Below are positions 16,979 through 25,779 of a DNA stretch of 63,307 bases, in pieces; position 1 is the first letter of the stretch, and each line of letters opens with the position of its first letter. The notes beneath the pieces were generated by a model. That model worked only from the letters and a program-made list of their open reading frames with translations, was not told the DNA's origin and did no database searches. Source of the stretch: Methylococcaceae bacterium (GTDB taxonomy: Bacteria; Pseudomonadota; Gammaproteobacteria; Methylococcales; Methylomonadaceae). A program made the translations under genes and the position numbers. The DNA lies in assembly GCA_005772825.1 (NCBI GenBank), contig SXIP01000183.1, forward strand, positions 1-63,307. The letters run 5' to 3'.

Positions 16979-17715
16979 CTGTCCATCTGAGTTATCCGAT
17001 GTCCGGCGTCGCTTGCTTGCAGATGGAAGACCGACAAGGCCGCAATACTTTTACGGAAGCCCTGGTCTGCGGTTTGGTTGAGCGCATCGCCGAAGTGGAA
17101 CGCGACGGTACGACCCGCGTGATCGTCTTGCACGGCTATGACAGCCTGTTTTGCGCCGGAGGCACTTTAGAGGAACTGGTCGACATCGCCGATGGCCGCC
17201 GTTCCTTTGATGAAGGCAATTTTTATCGGCTACTGTTGGACTGCCGGTTGCCGGTCATTGCCGCCATGCAAGGCCATGCCATGGGCGGCGGTTTTGTCTT
17301 TGGCTTGTATGCCGATTTAGTTGTATTGTCACGCGAATCCCTGTATGGAGCCAATTTTATGAAATACGGTTTTACGCCGGGCATGGGCGCTACCGAACTG
17401 TTACCGCGTAAACTGGGCTTGCCCTTGGCTAGCGAAATGCTATTCGGTGCGCGTAGTTATCATGGTCAGCAACTGGCTGATCGGGGTGCGCCGTTTCCGG
17501 TATTGCCTCGCGCCGAGGTTATTTCCCATGCCTTGGGCTTGGCGCGGGATTTGGCCGATAAGCCGGAAATCGCCCTCTGCCGGCTTAAAGACGCATTGAC
17601 TGCCGATTTACGCGCAGCACTACCCGAAGCGGTGCGACGTGAACGCTGTATGCACGAGGAAACCTTTGCCCAGGAAGGCATTCGCCAGCGTATCCACCAT
17701 CGCTACGGAAATTAG
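16975..17715 (+). CDS. Enoyl-CoA hydratase-like ECH2 (decarboxylation step of beta-branching)
   Basis: A 246-residue crotonase-fold protein that removes CO2 from the 3-methylglutaconyl intermediate, leaving a beta-methyl branch or an isomer with shifted double bond. The oxyanion-hole segments are LFCAGGTLEEL and GHAMGGGFVFGLYADLVVLS. NFMKYGFTPGMGATELLPRKLG is the characteristic ECH2 stretch (quoted here as family features at about residues 123-143). It is the last gene of the cassette, starting inside the ATGA overlap with ECH1. No standalone donor ACP gene lies anywhere in this operon, which is unusual for such cassettes. Two bases after its stop a 32-codon frame begins. Confidence 0.92.
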   Translation: MTVHLSYPMSGVACLQMEDRQGRNTFTEALVCGLVERIAEVERDGTTRVIVLHGYDSLFCAGGTLEELVDIADGRRSFDEGNFYRLLLDCRLPVIAAMQGHAMGGGFVFGLYADLVVLSRESLYGANFMKYGFTPGMGATELLPRKLGLPLASEMLFGARSYHGQQLADRGAPFPVLPRAEVISHALGLARDLADKPEIALCRLKDALTADLRAALPEAVRRERCMHEETFAQEGIRQRIHHRYGN

Positions 17716-17717
17716 CC

Positions 17718-17816
17718 ATGACGGAAACGCACTTGATCCCAACATACCCATTTGAAAAATTCGACGAACACATTCCTAAAATTAGGAGTGTCGCTTTATT
17801 AATTGCGGCATCATAA
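17718..17816 (+). CDS. Short ORF after ECH2, possibly a remnant
   Basis: A 32-codon frame begins at ATG 17718, two bases after the ECH2 stop, and would read MTETHLIPTYPFEKFDEHIP before ending at 17816. No family was recognised, and there is no separate ribosome binding site, so it could only be made by coupling to ECH2. A 6-base-pair hairpin with a 4-base loop spans its stop codon (17806-17821). It may be the first codons of a lost gene, or chance. Confidence 0.25.
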   Translation: MTETHLIPTYPFEKFDEHIPKIRSVALLIAAS

Positions 17817-17861
17817 TGCCGGATGTTGCTCTTTCTTCCACTATCGACCTGTGAGGCCCTT

Positions 17862-18743
17862 ATGAATTCGACAACGCCGATAACCCAAACCCCTATAACC
17901 CCACCCTGGACGCATAGATTTGGCCTATTGGCCAAAATGCTGGTTTCTCGTGGGCGTAATCGCGCCGATCTCTGCTACAGCTTCATGGGGACAGAGAACC
18001 GAATGGCCGGTGATAGCACTTTCTTGAATTTGGGCTACTGGCCTGAAGCCGCGAATTATCAGGCTGCTGCGGAAGCTCTGGCTGATCTCCTTGCTGATGC
18101 GGCCGGACTCGGGGCCGGTGATGCGGTGCTTGATGCCGGATGCGGCTTTGGTGATCAGGACGCCCGCTGGATGCAACGCTACAGCCCGGCACGCATCGTC
18201 GCCATCAATGTAACCGACATCCAGCTTGAGGAGGCGCGGCGACGCAACGCTCTACCCGGTATTGAATACCGCAAGTGTTCGGCGACCGCAGTGGATGAGG
18301 CGGATGCCGGTTTTGACGCCGTGGTATCTCTGGAGGCCGCATTCCATTTCGATAGCCGGGAGACATTCTTGCGGGAGGCGTTCCGCCTTTTGCGTGAGGG
18401 CGGACGGCTTGGCGTGGTTGATCTGTTGCCGCGTGAACAGGGCGATCTGCTGTTGACCGGAGGTTTACGCGGCGCAGCTGAACGCTGGCTCTACCAGGTG
18501 CCTTCCGCCAACGTATACGGCGTGACCCGTTATCGGGAGATACTGGAAAGCATAGGTTTCAAAGATATACAAATCCGATCAATCCGCGAGCAGGTGTTTC
18601 CCGGTTTCCTGAAGCATGTGCAGACTATGCTGGAAGACCCAGAAACTAAGGCACGAATACACCCTTTGATGCGATTGGCCATGAAACATGCGGGAGATCC
18701 CTTCGCCGCTTCGGACTACATTGTAGTGTCAGCAGTGAAATAA
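17862..18743 (+). CDS. SAM-dependent methyltransferase
   Basis: A 293-residue class I methyltransferase. The SAM-binding motif I is VLDAGCGFGDQD (about residue 92), the acidic ribose-binding region and IVAINVTDIQLEEARRR follow, and VVSLEAAFHF and LREGGRLGVVDLL are motifs II and III. The fold and the preceding NLGYWP segment resemble small-molecule O- or C-methyltransferases acting on natural products. The start is ATG 17862 with gtgagg upstream; an in-frame codon at 17823 lacks such a site. It lies 146 bp after ECH2 on the same strand and could be the last tailoring gene of the operon, perhaps with its own promoter. The acceptor atom cannot be assigned. Confidence 0.85.
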   Translation: MNSTTPITQTPITPPWTHRFGLLAKMLVSRGRNRADLCYSFMGTENRMAGDSTFLNLGYWPEAANYQAAAEALADLLADAAGLGAGDAVLDAGCGFGDQDARWMQRYSPARIVAINVTDIQLEEARRRNALPGIEYRKCSATAVDEADAGFDAVVSLEAAFHFDSRETFLREAFRLLREGGRLGVVDLLPREQGDLLLTGGLRGAAERWLYQVPSANVYGVTRYREILESIGFKDIQIRSIREQVFPGFLKHVQTMLEDPETKARIHPLMRLAMKHAGDPFAASDYIVVSAVK

Positions 18744-18922
18744 CGGTGGCTGTCAATTCGGTCAGTTGGGATTGGGTGGCCTGTTTTGATTACGGCCGAT
18801 ACCATCCTGTGTATATTGGAGTATAGTGATGTTCAAAAGGACGTTCGGCCCTTTAATCAGGATGTTTCGATACCCAGTGTATGAGCCTGGTTTTAAAACC
18901 CTTAACCACAGAGCAGGAAAGT

Positions 18923-19513
18923 ATGAAATGTATGAATGCAGTTAGGATAAGTATTTTTTCGCTTGGTATGATGTTGGTCTCCTGTTCTGTTGAACCGAAC
19001 AGGGTTTTGGATTACCGGCAAGCCCCCTTGGCCTATCAGAACGCACCGATCGGTGAATTTGTTTTTGATTGCTATAATGAAAATCATGCCTGGGGTCATC
19101 GATTAGCCGGTTTTTTTATAGACCGCTACGGCAAGGTTTACCGTTATAGTCTTAATCTGGCGACATGGAAGCCAAAAACTGTCATGCAGGGAAAACAGTT
19201 TTATTATGACGTTACAGAACTACAGGGCAAATTCGCCAATAAGACCTTGATGACCAGCATTGATACAGCCATTATGCAGGAAAAAATTGCCTTGATTGAA
19301 AACGCCGCTTCCGGTACTGTTAGTTACCAGAAAGAGCGTGTTGCCGATGCAGGGCGAAACGCCTGTATTGCCTACCGGTTCAACATCGGCAATAATCGTT
19401 ATCAAGCGGTCGAGCTTGGCTCATACGGTGTTTCGCAGATTAAAACCGTCAATAATTCTTCGGCGGCGCGCGCATTATTGCAATGGCTGCTCACTATCGG
19501 ACCCTCACACTAA
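18923..19513 (+). CDS. Putative lipoprotein, unknown function
   Basis: A 196-residue protein with a short signal sequence ending in the lipobox-like MMLVSCS, so probably lipid-anchored. The mature part includes NENHAWGHRLAGFFIDRYGKV and YRYSLNLATWKP but no known catalytic motif. It starts at ATG 18923 with aggaaa immediately upstream; ATG 18881 is in frame but has no ribosome binding site. It is separated from the methyltransferase by 179 bp and marks the start of the housekeeping stretch between the two polyketide blocks. No function is proposed. Confidence 0.6.
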   Translation: MKCMNAVRISIFSLGMMLVSCSVEPNRVLDYRQAPLAYQNAPIGEFVFDCYNENHAWGHRLAGFFIDRYGKVYRYSLNLATWKPKTVMQGKQFYYDVTELQGKFANKTLMTSIDTAIMQEKIALIENAASGTVSYQKERVADAGRNACIAYRFNIGNNRYQAVELGSYGVSQIKTVNNSSAARALLQWLLTIGPSH

Positions 19514-19664
19514 ACACTTGCAGTGCATTTAAGCGTTTAAATAAATGGGTGGACCAGTAGATAAAGTCGTGTTTTCAGCTTTTTTACCAGACAAATGACA
19601 TACGTGACAGGGAGGATTGCAATCCGGCCCTGTTGTTTTATAGCCTTTTTTAGGAGTTATCCGC

Positions 19665-21848
19665 ATGAAAACATGTGCATTAAAAACTTATACAATCGCA
19701 TTGGGTACATCCGTTTGCTTTACGTTTTCGGCATTGTCGTATGCTGTTTCCTCTTCCGCCTCGTCTTTGCAGCAAGATACTGCGATACAGGCAATCAATG
19801 CGGTTACAGGCAGCCCGGTTGAGTTCTCCCGCTCTGAATATACGGGTCAAATAAACTATCTTTCCACGGATCAATCGCATCCTGTGCCTCTTTTTTCTTC
19901 TCCCGATGCCGGTGCTGAAGCCCGCGCGTTAGAATTTATCACGACTTACGGAAAATCTTTTGGCATCAACACCGCCAAGCAGGTTAAAACAGTCAAGGTC
20001 AGTGGAAAAGATGAAGTCGGTATGGAGCATGTGCGATTGCAACAGCTTCATAAAGGGATTCCCGTTACCGCGGGGGAAATGACGGTGCATCTACGCGGCA
20101 ATAGCGTGGTATCGGTATTGTCCAAAACGCTGTCGGGATTGGACAATCTCGATGTCACTCCGCATATTTCGCCTGCTGATGCCGAAAAAACAGTGCAGGA
20201 ATTGCTTGAGAAACTCGGTATCGACAATGCTTCTCTCTCCAAACCCAAATTAGAGGTTTTCAACAAGGGTCTATTACAGGGCGGCAAGCAACCGGCCTAT
20301 TTAGCCTGGTTTATTGAAGCCAAAAAAATCGATGTGCGTGAGTACGTCTGGGTTGACGCGCATCGGGGCGCGATTCTTTTGCATTTCAGCCAGTTGGCCG
20401 AAGCGCGTAAGCGTAAAATCTACGATACATTTAGTTCCGATACCTTGCCGGGCACTCTGGTGCGTAGTGAAGGCCAAAACCCTACCGGCGACCCTGATGC
20501 CGATAAGGCTTACCTGTTTTCCGGTCACACTTATGATTATTTCAAAAACCAGCACGGACGTGACAGTTATGACGGCCTCGGCGCCACGATGATTTCAACG
20601 GTGCATTATTGCGACCTCACCAATTTTTTCTGTCCATATGAAAATGCCTTCTGGAATGGCGACCAAATGGTTTATGGCGACGGTTTTTCGGCGGCCGATG
20701 ACGTGGATGCGCACGAGCTGACCCATGCCGTCACCGAGAATTCGGCGAGGCTTTATTACTATACGCAATCCGGCGGGTTGAACGAATCGTTCTCCGACAT
20801 ATTCGGAGAGTCAGTCGATCTGGGCAATGGCGCCGGAAATGATACCGCTAGTGTGCGTTGGTTGATGGGTGAGGATGTGCCCGGTTTAGGAGCGATTCGT
20901 AATATGAAAAACCCGGGCGCTTTTAACGATCCGGCCAAAGTCAATGATGTCAACTACAAATGTGATATCAACGACGGTGATCAGGGCGGTGTACATAGTA
21001 ACAGCGGGGTGCCTAACCATGCTTATGCGCTGATGGTTGACGGCGGGTCTTTTAACGGTCAGAACATCACCGGGATCGGGCTTGCCAAAGCCGGAAAAAT
21101 CGAATACCGGGCATTAACCCGTTATTTGACTTCCGGGTCGACTTTTCTTGACGATTATAACGCCCTGCAACGTTCGTGTACCGATCTGATCGGCACGTCC
21201 GGCATTACAGCGACTAATTGCACACAAGTAAAGAATGCCCTCAATGCGGTGCAAATGAATGCATCGGTTTGTTCAAAACCGGTGGCCCCGGCTCTTTGTT
21301 CAGCCGGAGCCAAGGTCAAACCGTTGTTTTTCGACGGCTTGGAAGCCAGCGGCGGTAATTTTGTCAGCAGTGATTTTAATGTTTGGAGCATTGTGCAGGG
21401 CTACGCAAAAACCGGTTCATTGTCTATGTTCGTCAGATCCCTGGATATTCCAAGTGATAACAACTATAAAATGACAAAAAATATTTTAATTCCAGCCGCT
21501 GGTGCCAAAATGCAGTTCGATCATGCCTTTGACTTTGAAATCAACTCAATCGGTCGTCATGACGGTGGAGTTGTCGAATACAGCACCGACAACGGCATAA
21601 GTTGGGTTGATGCGGGCGGGTTGATGTCGGCGGGACAGAAATACAATGGAAAAATATATAACGGATTCAATCCTTTGGCGGGTAGAAGCGCGTTTACTGC
21701 GGACAGTTTTGGTTATACCGCAACACAATTAAATCTGGGGGCTTTAAAGGGCAAGAATGTACGTTTTCGTTTCCGTATTGGTTCTGATGATGGTACGGTA
21801 TTTGTCGGCTGGTTCATTGACAACATCCAGATTTATCAGTGTCAATAA
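19665..21848 (+). CDS. Secreted M4 (thermolysin-type) metallopeptidase
   Basis: A 727-residue secreted zinc protease. In order: signal peptide (about 1-27); propeptide with FTP and PepSY-type segments (about 45-200; LQQLHKGIPVTAGEMTVHL); the M4 catalytic domain (about 230-520) with zinc motif HELTH (near residue 350) and the third ligand glutamate in GGLNESFSDIFGE; and a C-terminal beta-sandwich of about 180 residues (FDHAFDFEI, VEYSTDNGISWVDAG, GWFIDNIQIY) resembling MAM-like domains of extracellular proteases. The propeptide would keep it inactive until export. It probably degrades extracellular protein as a nutrient source or competes with neighbours. Ggag in ttaggagttatcc (about 19652) precedes the ATG. 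It is 14 bp from lpxB, an odd partner. Confidence 0.92.
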   Translation: MKTCALKTYTIALGTSVCFTFSALSYAVSSSASSLQQDTAIQAINAVTGSPVEFSRSEYTGQINYLSTDQSHPVPLFSSPDAGAEARALEFITTYGKSFGINTAKQVKTVKVSGKDEVGMEHVRLQQLHKGIPVTAGEMTVHLRGNSVVSVLSKTLSGLDNLDVTPHISPADAEKTVQELLEKLGIDNASLSKPKLEVFNKGLLQGGKQPAYLAWFIEAKKIDVREYVWVDAHRGAILLHFSQLAEARKRKIYDTFSSDTLPGTLVRSEGQNPTGDPDADKAYLFSGHTYDYFKNQHGRDSYDGLGATMISTVHYCDLTNFFCPYENAFWNGDQMVYGDGFSAADDVDAHELTHAVTENSARLYYYTQSGGLNESFSDIFGESVDLGNGAGNDTASVRWLMGEDVPGLGAIRNMKNPGAFNDPAKVNDVNYKCDINDGDQGGVHSNSGVPNHAYALMVDGGSFNGQNITGIGLAKAGKIEYRALTRYLTSGSTFLDDYNALQRSCTDLIGTSGITATNCTQVKNALNAVQMNASVCSKPVAPALCSAGAKVKPLFFDGLEASGGNFVSSDFNVWSIVQGYAKTGSLSMFVRSLDIPSDNNYKMTKNILIPAAGAKMQFDHAFDFEINSIGRHDGGVVEYSTDNGISWVDAGGLMSAGQKYNGKIYNGFNPLAGRSAFTADSFGYTATQLNLGALKGKNVRFRFRIGSDDGTVFVGWFIDNIQIYQCQ

Positions 21849-21862
21849 ATAACGGCAAATTA

Positions 21863-23020
21863 ATGTTCCGACAGCCTTCTCCAGTCATTATGTTCAGCGC
21901 CGGTGAGTCATCCGGCGACCAACATGCCGCCAATATGTTTCTTGAGCTGAAAAAATATCAGCCGGATATTAAAGGCATAGGCATGGGAGGGGCAAAAATG
22001 GCACAAGCCGGTATCAATATCCGCTATGACTCAGCCGGTATTGCGGTAATCGGTGTCGTCGAGGTTATCAAACATTATCGCGAAATCCGCCGGGCGTTAA
22101 GGCTCATGCAGCAGATGCTTGCAACTGAACGCCCGGATTTGCTGGTTTGTGTCGATTATAAGGAATTTAACTTTAAACTGGCGCGCTTCGCCAAACAATG
22201 CGGCGTCAAGGTGTTGTTTTATGTCAGTCCTCAGGTATGGGCGTGGCGGCCCGGCAGGGTAAAGCAATACGGCAAGGTGATCGATATGATGGCGGTTATT
22301 TTTCCGTTTGAAACCGCTTATTATGAAAAGCAAAATGTGCCTGTGCGTTATGTCGGCCATCCGTCGGTTGATAAAGTTCATGCTCTTTATAGTAAAGCGG
22401 AAGACATGAGGCGTTTTGACCTGGATGAAAGCAATCCGGTTGTCGGCTTGTTGCCTGGCAGTCGAGCCAACGAAATCAGGCGCATGTTACCGGTCATGCT
22501 GGCTGCGGCTGAACAATTGCAAGCAAGTCTGCCTGATATTCAATTCATCTTGCCTCAGGCCGATTCAATTGCTGATGAATTGCTAGGGCGCTATTTGTCG
22601 GAGGTGCCGGTTAACGTTTCCGTAGTAAAGCAGCAGCCTTACGATGTTATTCAATGCTGCGATGCGGTGATGACGACCTCAGGCACCGCCACTCTGGAAA
22701 TTGCCTTGCTAATCGTGCCGATGGTGATTGCTTATAAGCTTGCGCCGTTGACTTATTGGCTGGCCACCTGGCTGGTGAAAACACCATTCATAGGCTTACC
22801 GAATATCGTCTTGGGTAAAAGCATTGTTAAGGAATTAATCCAGCATGAAGCAAGCGCACAGAATTTGTCTGCGGAAGTTAAACGACTGTTGACAGACACT
22901 CTCTATGCCCAAGAAATGCGCGATAATCTGGCCAGGGTTAAACAGCAATTAGGGCAGGGCGGCGGCTCCAAAAACATGGCGCAACTGGCTTTAGAGATGT
23001 TATCCGGCCAAGCTAAGTAA
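21863..23020 (+). CDS. lpxB: Lipid-A-disaccharide synthase
   Basis: The GT19 glycosyltransferase that joins UDP-2,3-diacylglucosamine and lipid X into the lipid A disaccharide at the inner membrane. Recognisable segments are FSAGESSGDQHAA at the N-terminus, GIGMGGAKM, VCVDYKEFNFKLA, FYVSPQVWAWRPGRV, VRYVGHPSVD, GLLPGSRANEIRRM and TTSGTATLEIAL. The 385-residue length is normal. ATG 21863 is preferred; a TTG/GTG extension to 21839 would overlap the protease gene. It stands apart from the usual lpxD-fabZ-lpxA set, of which nothing is seen here. Confidence 0.96.
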   Translation: MFRQPSPVIMFSAGESSGDQHAANMFLELKKYQPDIKGIGMGGAKMAQAGINIRYDSAGIAVIGVVEVIKHYREIRRALRLMQQMLATERPDLLVCVDYKEFNFKLARFAKQCGVKVLFYVSPQVWAWRPGRVKQYGKVIDMMAVIFPFETAYYEKQNVPVRYVGHPSVDKVHALYSKAEDMRRFDLDESNPVVGLLPGSRANEIRRMLPVMLAAAEQLQASLPDIQFILPQADSIADELLGRYLSEVPVNVSVVKQQPYDVIQCCDAVMTTSGTATLEIALLIVPMVIAYKLAPLTYWLATWLVKTPFIGLPNIVLGKSIVKELIQHEASAQNLSAEVKRLLTDTLYAQEMRDNLARVKQQLGQGGGSKNMAQLALEMLSGQAK

Positions 23021-23082
23021 CAGGTATGAAATAATTTGGACAACTTGTCCCCCTAAGCGGAGGGAACAAGCCGCGGTTTACT

Positions 23083-24081
23083 TTAAGATTCCGGCTTTTG
23101 CTCACGCGCCAACAAGTTTTGCACGGCTGTCAACGGCGCTAAGCCTTCATACAAGACTTGATAAGTCTGTTCTGTGATAGGCATGTCTATGGCGTGTTTT
23201 TTAGCCAGTAAAAAAGTCTCCTTTGCCGCCGAAACGCCTTCGATTTCCTGGCCGATTTCCTGTATGGCTGTGTTTCTGTCTTTACCTTGGCCGAGAGCCA
23301 AGCCAAAACGGCGGTTTCTGGATTGGTTATCCGTGCAGGTTAAAATAAGATCACCCAAACCGGCCAATCCCATAAAAGTTTCCTGTTTGCCGCCAAGTTT
23401 AATGCCCAGGCGCATAATTTCACTAAGGCCTCGGGTAATCAATGCCGCTCTGGTGTTGGCGCCAAAGCCGAGACCGTCTGCTATACCGGCGGCAATCGCC
23501 AGGACATTTTTTACCGCACCGCCGACCTCTACGCCGATTAAATCCGAGCTGGTGTAGGTTCGAAAGCATCCGCCATGCAAAATGTCGGCTAACTGGTTTG
23601 CAAAATCCGGCTGTGTGGAAGCGATGGTAATTGCGGTCGGCAAGTCGGCAGCCACTTCTCGGGCAAAGGTGGGGCCTGAAAGAATGGCTGCCGGTGTTTG
23701 CGCCGAAAATATTTCTGCGACTACTTCATGGAGCAAGCGACCGTCGTCGGGATTAAAACCTTTGGTTGCCCAGGCGATTTTTACGTCGGCGGATACATAG
23801 GGCTTAAGTTCGGTCAGTGTGTCTTTGAACGCATGGCTGGGCACGGAAATCAGTAACAGGTTACTGAAACCGGCGGCTACTGACAAGTTGGCGGTAACAG
23901 CCAGGTTTTCAGGGAAGGGCAATTCAGGCAAATAACGCTGGTTTTGACCGTCTCTTGCCAAAGTCGCGATATGATCCGGATTATGTCCCCATAACAGTGT
24001 CCGGCAACCATTTCTGGCTGCCAGGATAGCGAGAGCCGTTCCCCATGAGCCGGCGCCCAGGATGGCTATTTTTTTTTCCAT
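23083..24081 (-). CDS. gpsA: Glycerol-3-phosphate dehydrogenase [NAD(P)+]
   Basis: The enzyme reduces dihydroxyacetone phosphate to sn-glycerol-3-phosphate for phospholipid synthesis. The N-terminal Rossmann motif is ILGAGSWGTALA. SGPTFAREVA, VGGAVKNVLAIAAGIADG with the catalytic lysine, and GLAGLGDLILTCT are family hallmarks. Length is 332 residues. ATG 24081 is used; a TTG immediately precedes it. Order on the minus strand is rhodanese, secB, gpsA with gaps of under 40 bp, the same neighbourhood as in enterobacteria, so these are co-transcribed. It is convergent with lpxB, with a weak hairpin lacking a T-run between them. Confidence 0.96.
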   Translation of the reverse strand: MEKKIAILGAGSWGTALAILAARNGCRTLLWGHNPDHIATLARDGQNQRYLPELPFPENLAVTANLSVAAGFSNLLLISVPSHAFKDTLTELKPYVSADVKIAWATKGFNPDDGRLLHEVVAEIFSAQTPAAILSGPTFAREVAADLPTAITIASTQPDFANQLADILHGGCFRTYTSSDLIGVEVGGAVKNVLAIAAGIADGLGFGANTRAALITRGLSEIMRLGIKLGGKQETFMGLAGLGDLILTCTDNQSRNRRFGLALGQGKDRNTAIQEIGQEIEGVSAAKETFLLAKKHAIDMPITEQTYQVLYEGLAPLTAVQNLLAREQKPES

Positions 24082-24120
24082 CAACTATTTTTTTCTTCAA
24101 ATAGAATTGCTTAGGCTGGA

Positions 24121-24591
24121 TCAATTGATGGCGTCTGAACCGGGGGCTTGTTGCTGTAGTTGTTGAATATGCTGGGCATATAAAGCGTCAAAATTTACCG
24201 GAGCCAAAAGCAGTTGGGGAAATCCGCCTTTTGTAACAAGATCGGACACCGCTTCGCGCGCGTAGGGGAAAAGGATATTCGGGCAGAAACTACCTACCAT
24301 CGGTCCCATTTCCTGGTCGGTAAAACCGGTCAGGGTAAAGATCCCTGCTTGATTGACTTCAACAAGATAAGCGGTTGTTTCGCCCAATTTGACGGTAATG
24401 GTAACGGTCAGCGCGACTTCAAATAATGAGCTTTCCAAAGGCGTGACATGGGTGCCCAGATTAAAATCAATGGCGGGTTCCCATTTTTCGGTGAATATTT
24501 TAGGTGTATTTGGTGATTCAAAAGAGATGTCTTTTGTATAAACTTTTTGAATCGAGAATTGTTTTTCTACAGTATTGTTTTCTTCGGCCAT
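24121..24591 (-). CDS. secB: Protein-export chaperone SecB
   Basis: The tetrameric cytoplasmic chaperone that keeps exported preproteins unfolded and hands them to SecA. The 156-residue sequence shows the family start FSIQKVYTKDISFESPNTP, the strand EVALTVTITVKL, and GSFCPNILFPYAREAVSDLV in the C-terminal helix region (quoted segments of about 20 residues). Its tail EAPGSDAIN-like end is short. It lies 27 bp after the rhodanese gene and 39 bp before gpsA in one transcription unit. SecB is a proteobacterial marker, supporting the taxonomic assignment. Confidence 0.96.
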   Translation of the reverse strand: MAEENNTVEKQFSIQKVYTKDISFESPNTPKIFTEKWEPAIDFNLGTHVTPLESSLFEVALTVTITVKLGETTAYLVEVNQAGIFTLTGFTDQEMGPMVGSFCPNILFPYAREAVSDLVTKGGFPQLLLAPVNFDALYAQHIQQLQQQAPGSDAIN

Positions 24592-24618
24592 GTTGAATTG
24601 TCTATGATTGAATTTTGG

Positions 24619-25074
24619 TTAATGATTGGTTTTGGTTTTGTTTTTGCTGCTTATTTTTACGGGTAATTTATAGTCTTCTTCCCACGCTAACATGCCGCCT
24701 GTAATGACGAAGACTTGTTCAAATCCTGCCTTTGTCAGTGTTTTGGCAGCCGAAGCTGAGCGTGTGCCGTTTTGGCAGGCAATAAGAACGGGTGTTTTTT
24801 TGTGTGCTTCCAGTTTTGGAAGATGTTCGGGTAATTTGCCCAATGGCGTACTGATAGCGCCGTCAATATGGCTTTGAACAAAATCAGGCGGTTCACGAAC
24901 ATCGATAACAATCGTATTGCTATCGTTCATTTTGGCAACGGCAAGTAACGGTGAAAGCGCGCCAAATTTCTTGAAAGCCGTATCAAACAGTTCTTGAATC
25001 AGCAAGAAGGTGACGATTACCAGTGCGAGAGATAATAGGTAATGATTTAAAATAAATTCTATATAACGGTCCAT
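24619..25074 (-). CDS. yibN: Membrane-anchored rhodanese-like protein, YibN type
   Basis: A 151-residue protein with one N-terminal membrane helix (about residues 8-28, LNHYLLSLALVIVTFLLIQE) followed by a single rhodanese domain (about 50-145). The active loop is ACQNGTRSASAA, with the sulfur-accepting cysteine; VIDVREPPDFVQSHIDGA is the other family motif. It resembles E. coli YibN in layout and in sitting upstream of secB-gpsA. Sulfur transfer or a membrane-linked redox role is possible, but the physiological function is not set by sequence. ATG 25074 is chosen over an earlier codon at 25104 because the membrane helix then starts normally. Confidence 0.88.
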   Translation of the reverse strand: MDRYIEFILNHYLLSLALVIVTFLLIQELFDTAFKKFGALSPLLAVAKMNDSNTIVIDVREPPDFVQSHIDGAISTPLGKLPEHLPKLEAHKKTPVLIACQNGTRSASAAKTLTKAGFEQVFVITGGMLAWEEDYKLPVKISSKNKTKTNH

Positions 25075-25141
25075 GGAGTATTGCTTAGGTTGGGTGAGAA
25101 TCAATAAATAGTGGGCGAGATAAATTTAGGTGTGGGAGAGA

Positions 25142-25456
25142 TCAGTGCTTGGAACAAAAGATGTCGCGCATCATTTCAATGAGCTGGAGCATACGTTCAT
25201 CATCAATGAAGTAATAAACACGGTTGGCATCTTTTTTAGAACCGAGAATGTTTTTTTCTCTAAGAATGGACAAGTGTTGGGAAATATTGCTTTGACTGGT
25301 TCCAACTTGCTCGACTATGTCTTGTACACTAATGGACTTGTTGCCCAAAACGCACAATATTTTTAGTCGCAGAGGGTGTGACATTGCTTTCAGACAACGC
25401 GCCGCTCTGGCTATGTCAGGGTCATTATATAAAATGTGCTGGTCTTTAGTATCCAT
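25142..25456 (-). CDS. ArsR/SmtB-family winged-helix regulator
   Basis: A 104-residue transcriptional regulator. The recognition helix region is VQDIVEQVGTSQSNISQHLS, followed by ILGSKKDANRVYYFI, the beta wing. The start SHPLRLKILCVLG is typical of the family. The usual metal-binding CxC motif in the recognition helix region is absent; single cysteines occur near residues 21, 35 and 101. The signal may thus be redox, sulfide or a metal at another site. It precedes the rhodanese-secB-gpsA genes by 67 bp and is divergent from envC, so it could control either. Its position is where many gammaproteobacteria carry gpmI. Confidence 0.9.
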   Translation of the reverse strand: MDTKDQHILYNDPDIARAARCLKAMSHPLRLKILCVLGNKSISVQDIVEQVGTSQSNISQHLSILREKNILGSKKDANRVYYFIDDERMLQLIEMMRDIFCSKH

Positions 25457-25779
25457 AGAACGGCTTAATGCGGTTGGTTTATGGAGTCAATTTATAAAAA
25501 AGAATCCAAGAAGAATGAGTTATACAAAATTATTTATACACAACGGTTGCCAACGTGTATTAATATAATGATTAGTTGATTAGGTATAAAACAAAAAACC
25601 ACTAAATCTGCCAAAATGATACATTATTTTTTACCATTTTGGGTAATTGATAATACAACAGCGCATAAATTGATTGAGTTGCTATCCATTGGAGACTGGA
25701 GAGAAATAAAATAATGTTGACTACACCATTGAACAGTCTGCTGAAATGACTGGTCGATCACTTTTAATTTGATCACTGA
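25457..25779. promoter_or_regulatory. AT-rich divergent promoter region, ArsR-type gene / envC
   Basis: This 323 bp gap separates the regulator (minus) from envC (plus) and is very AT-rich. An 8-base inverted repeat, ccaaaatg at 25611-25618 and cattttgg at 25635-25642, brackets an AT-rich spacer and is a possible operator. A tataat-like segment lies near 25560 and another near 25652. A tiny frame of 11 codons (ATG about 25713, preceded by ggagaga) ends before envC and might be a leader, but nothing else supports it. No tRNA or other RNA gene was recognised. Confidence 0.35.

Noticed and set aside
23043-23072. Hairpin between lpxB and gpsA as a terminator
   Set aside because: The stem (cttgt with acaag plus a few G-C pairs) has mismatches and no T-run on either side.
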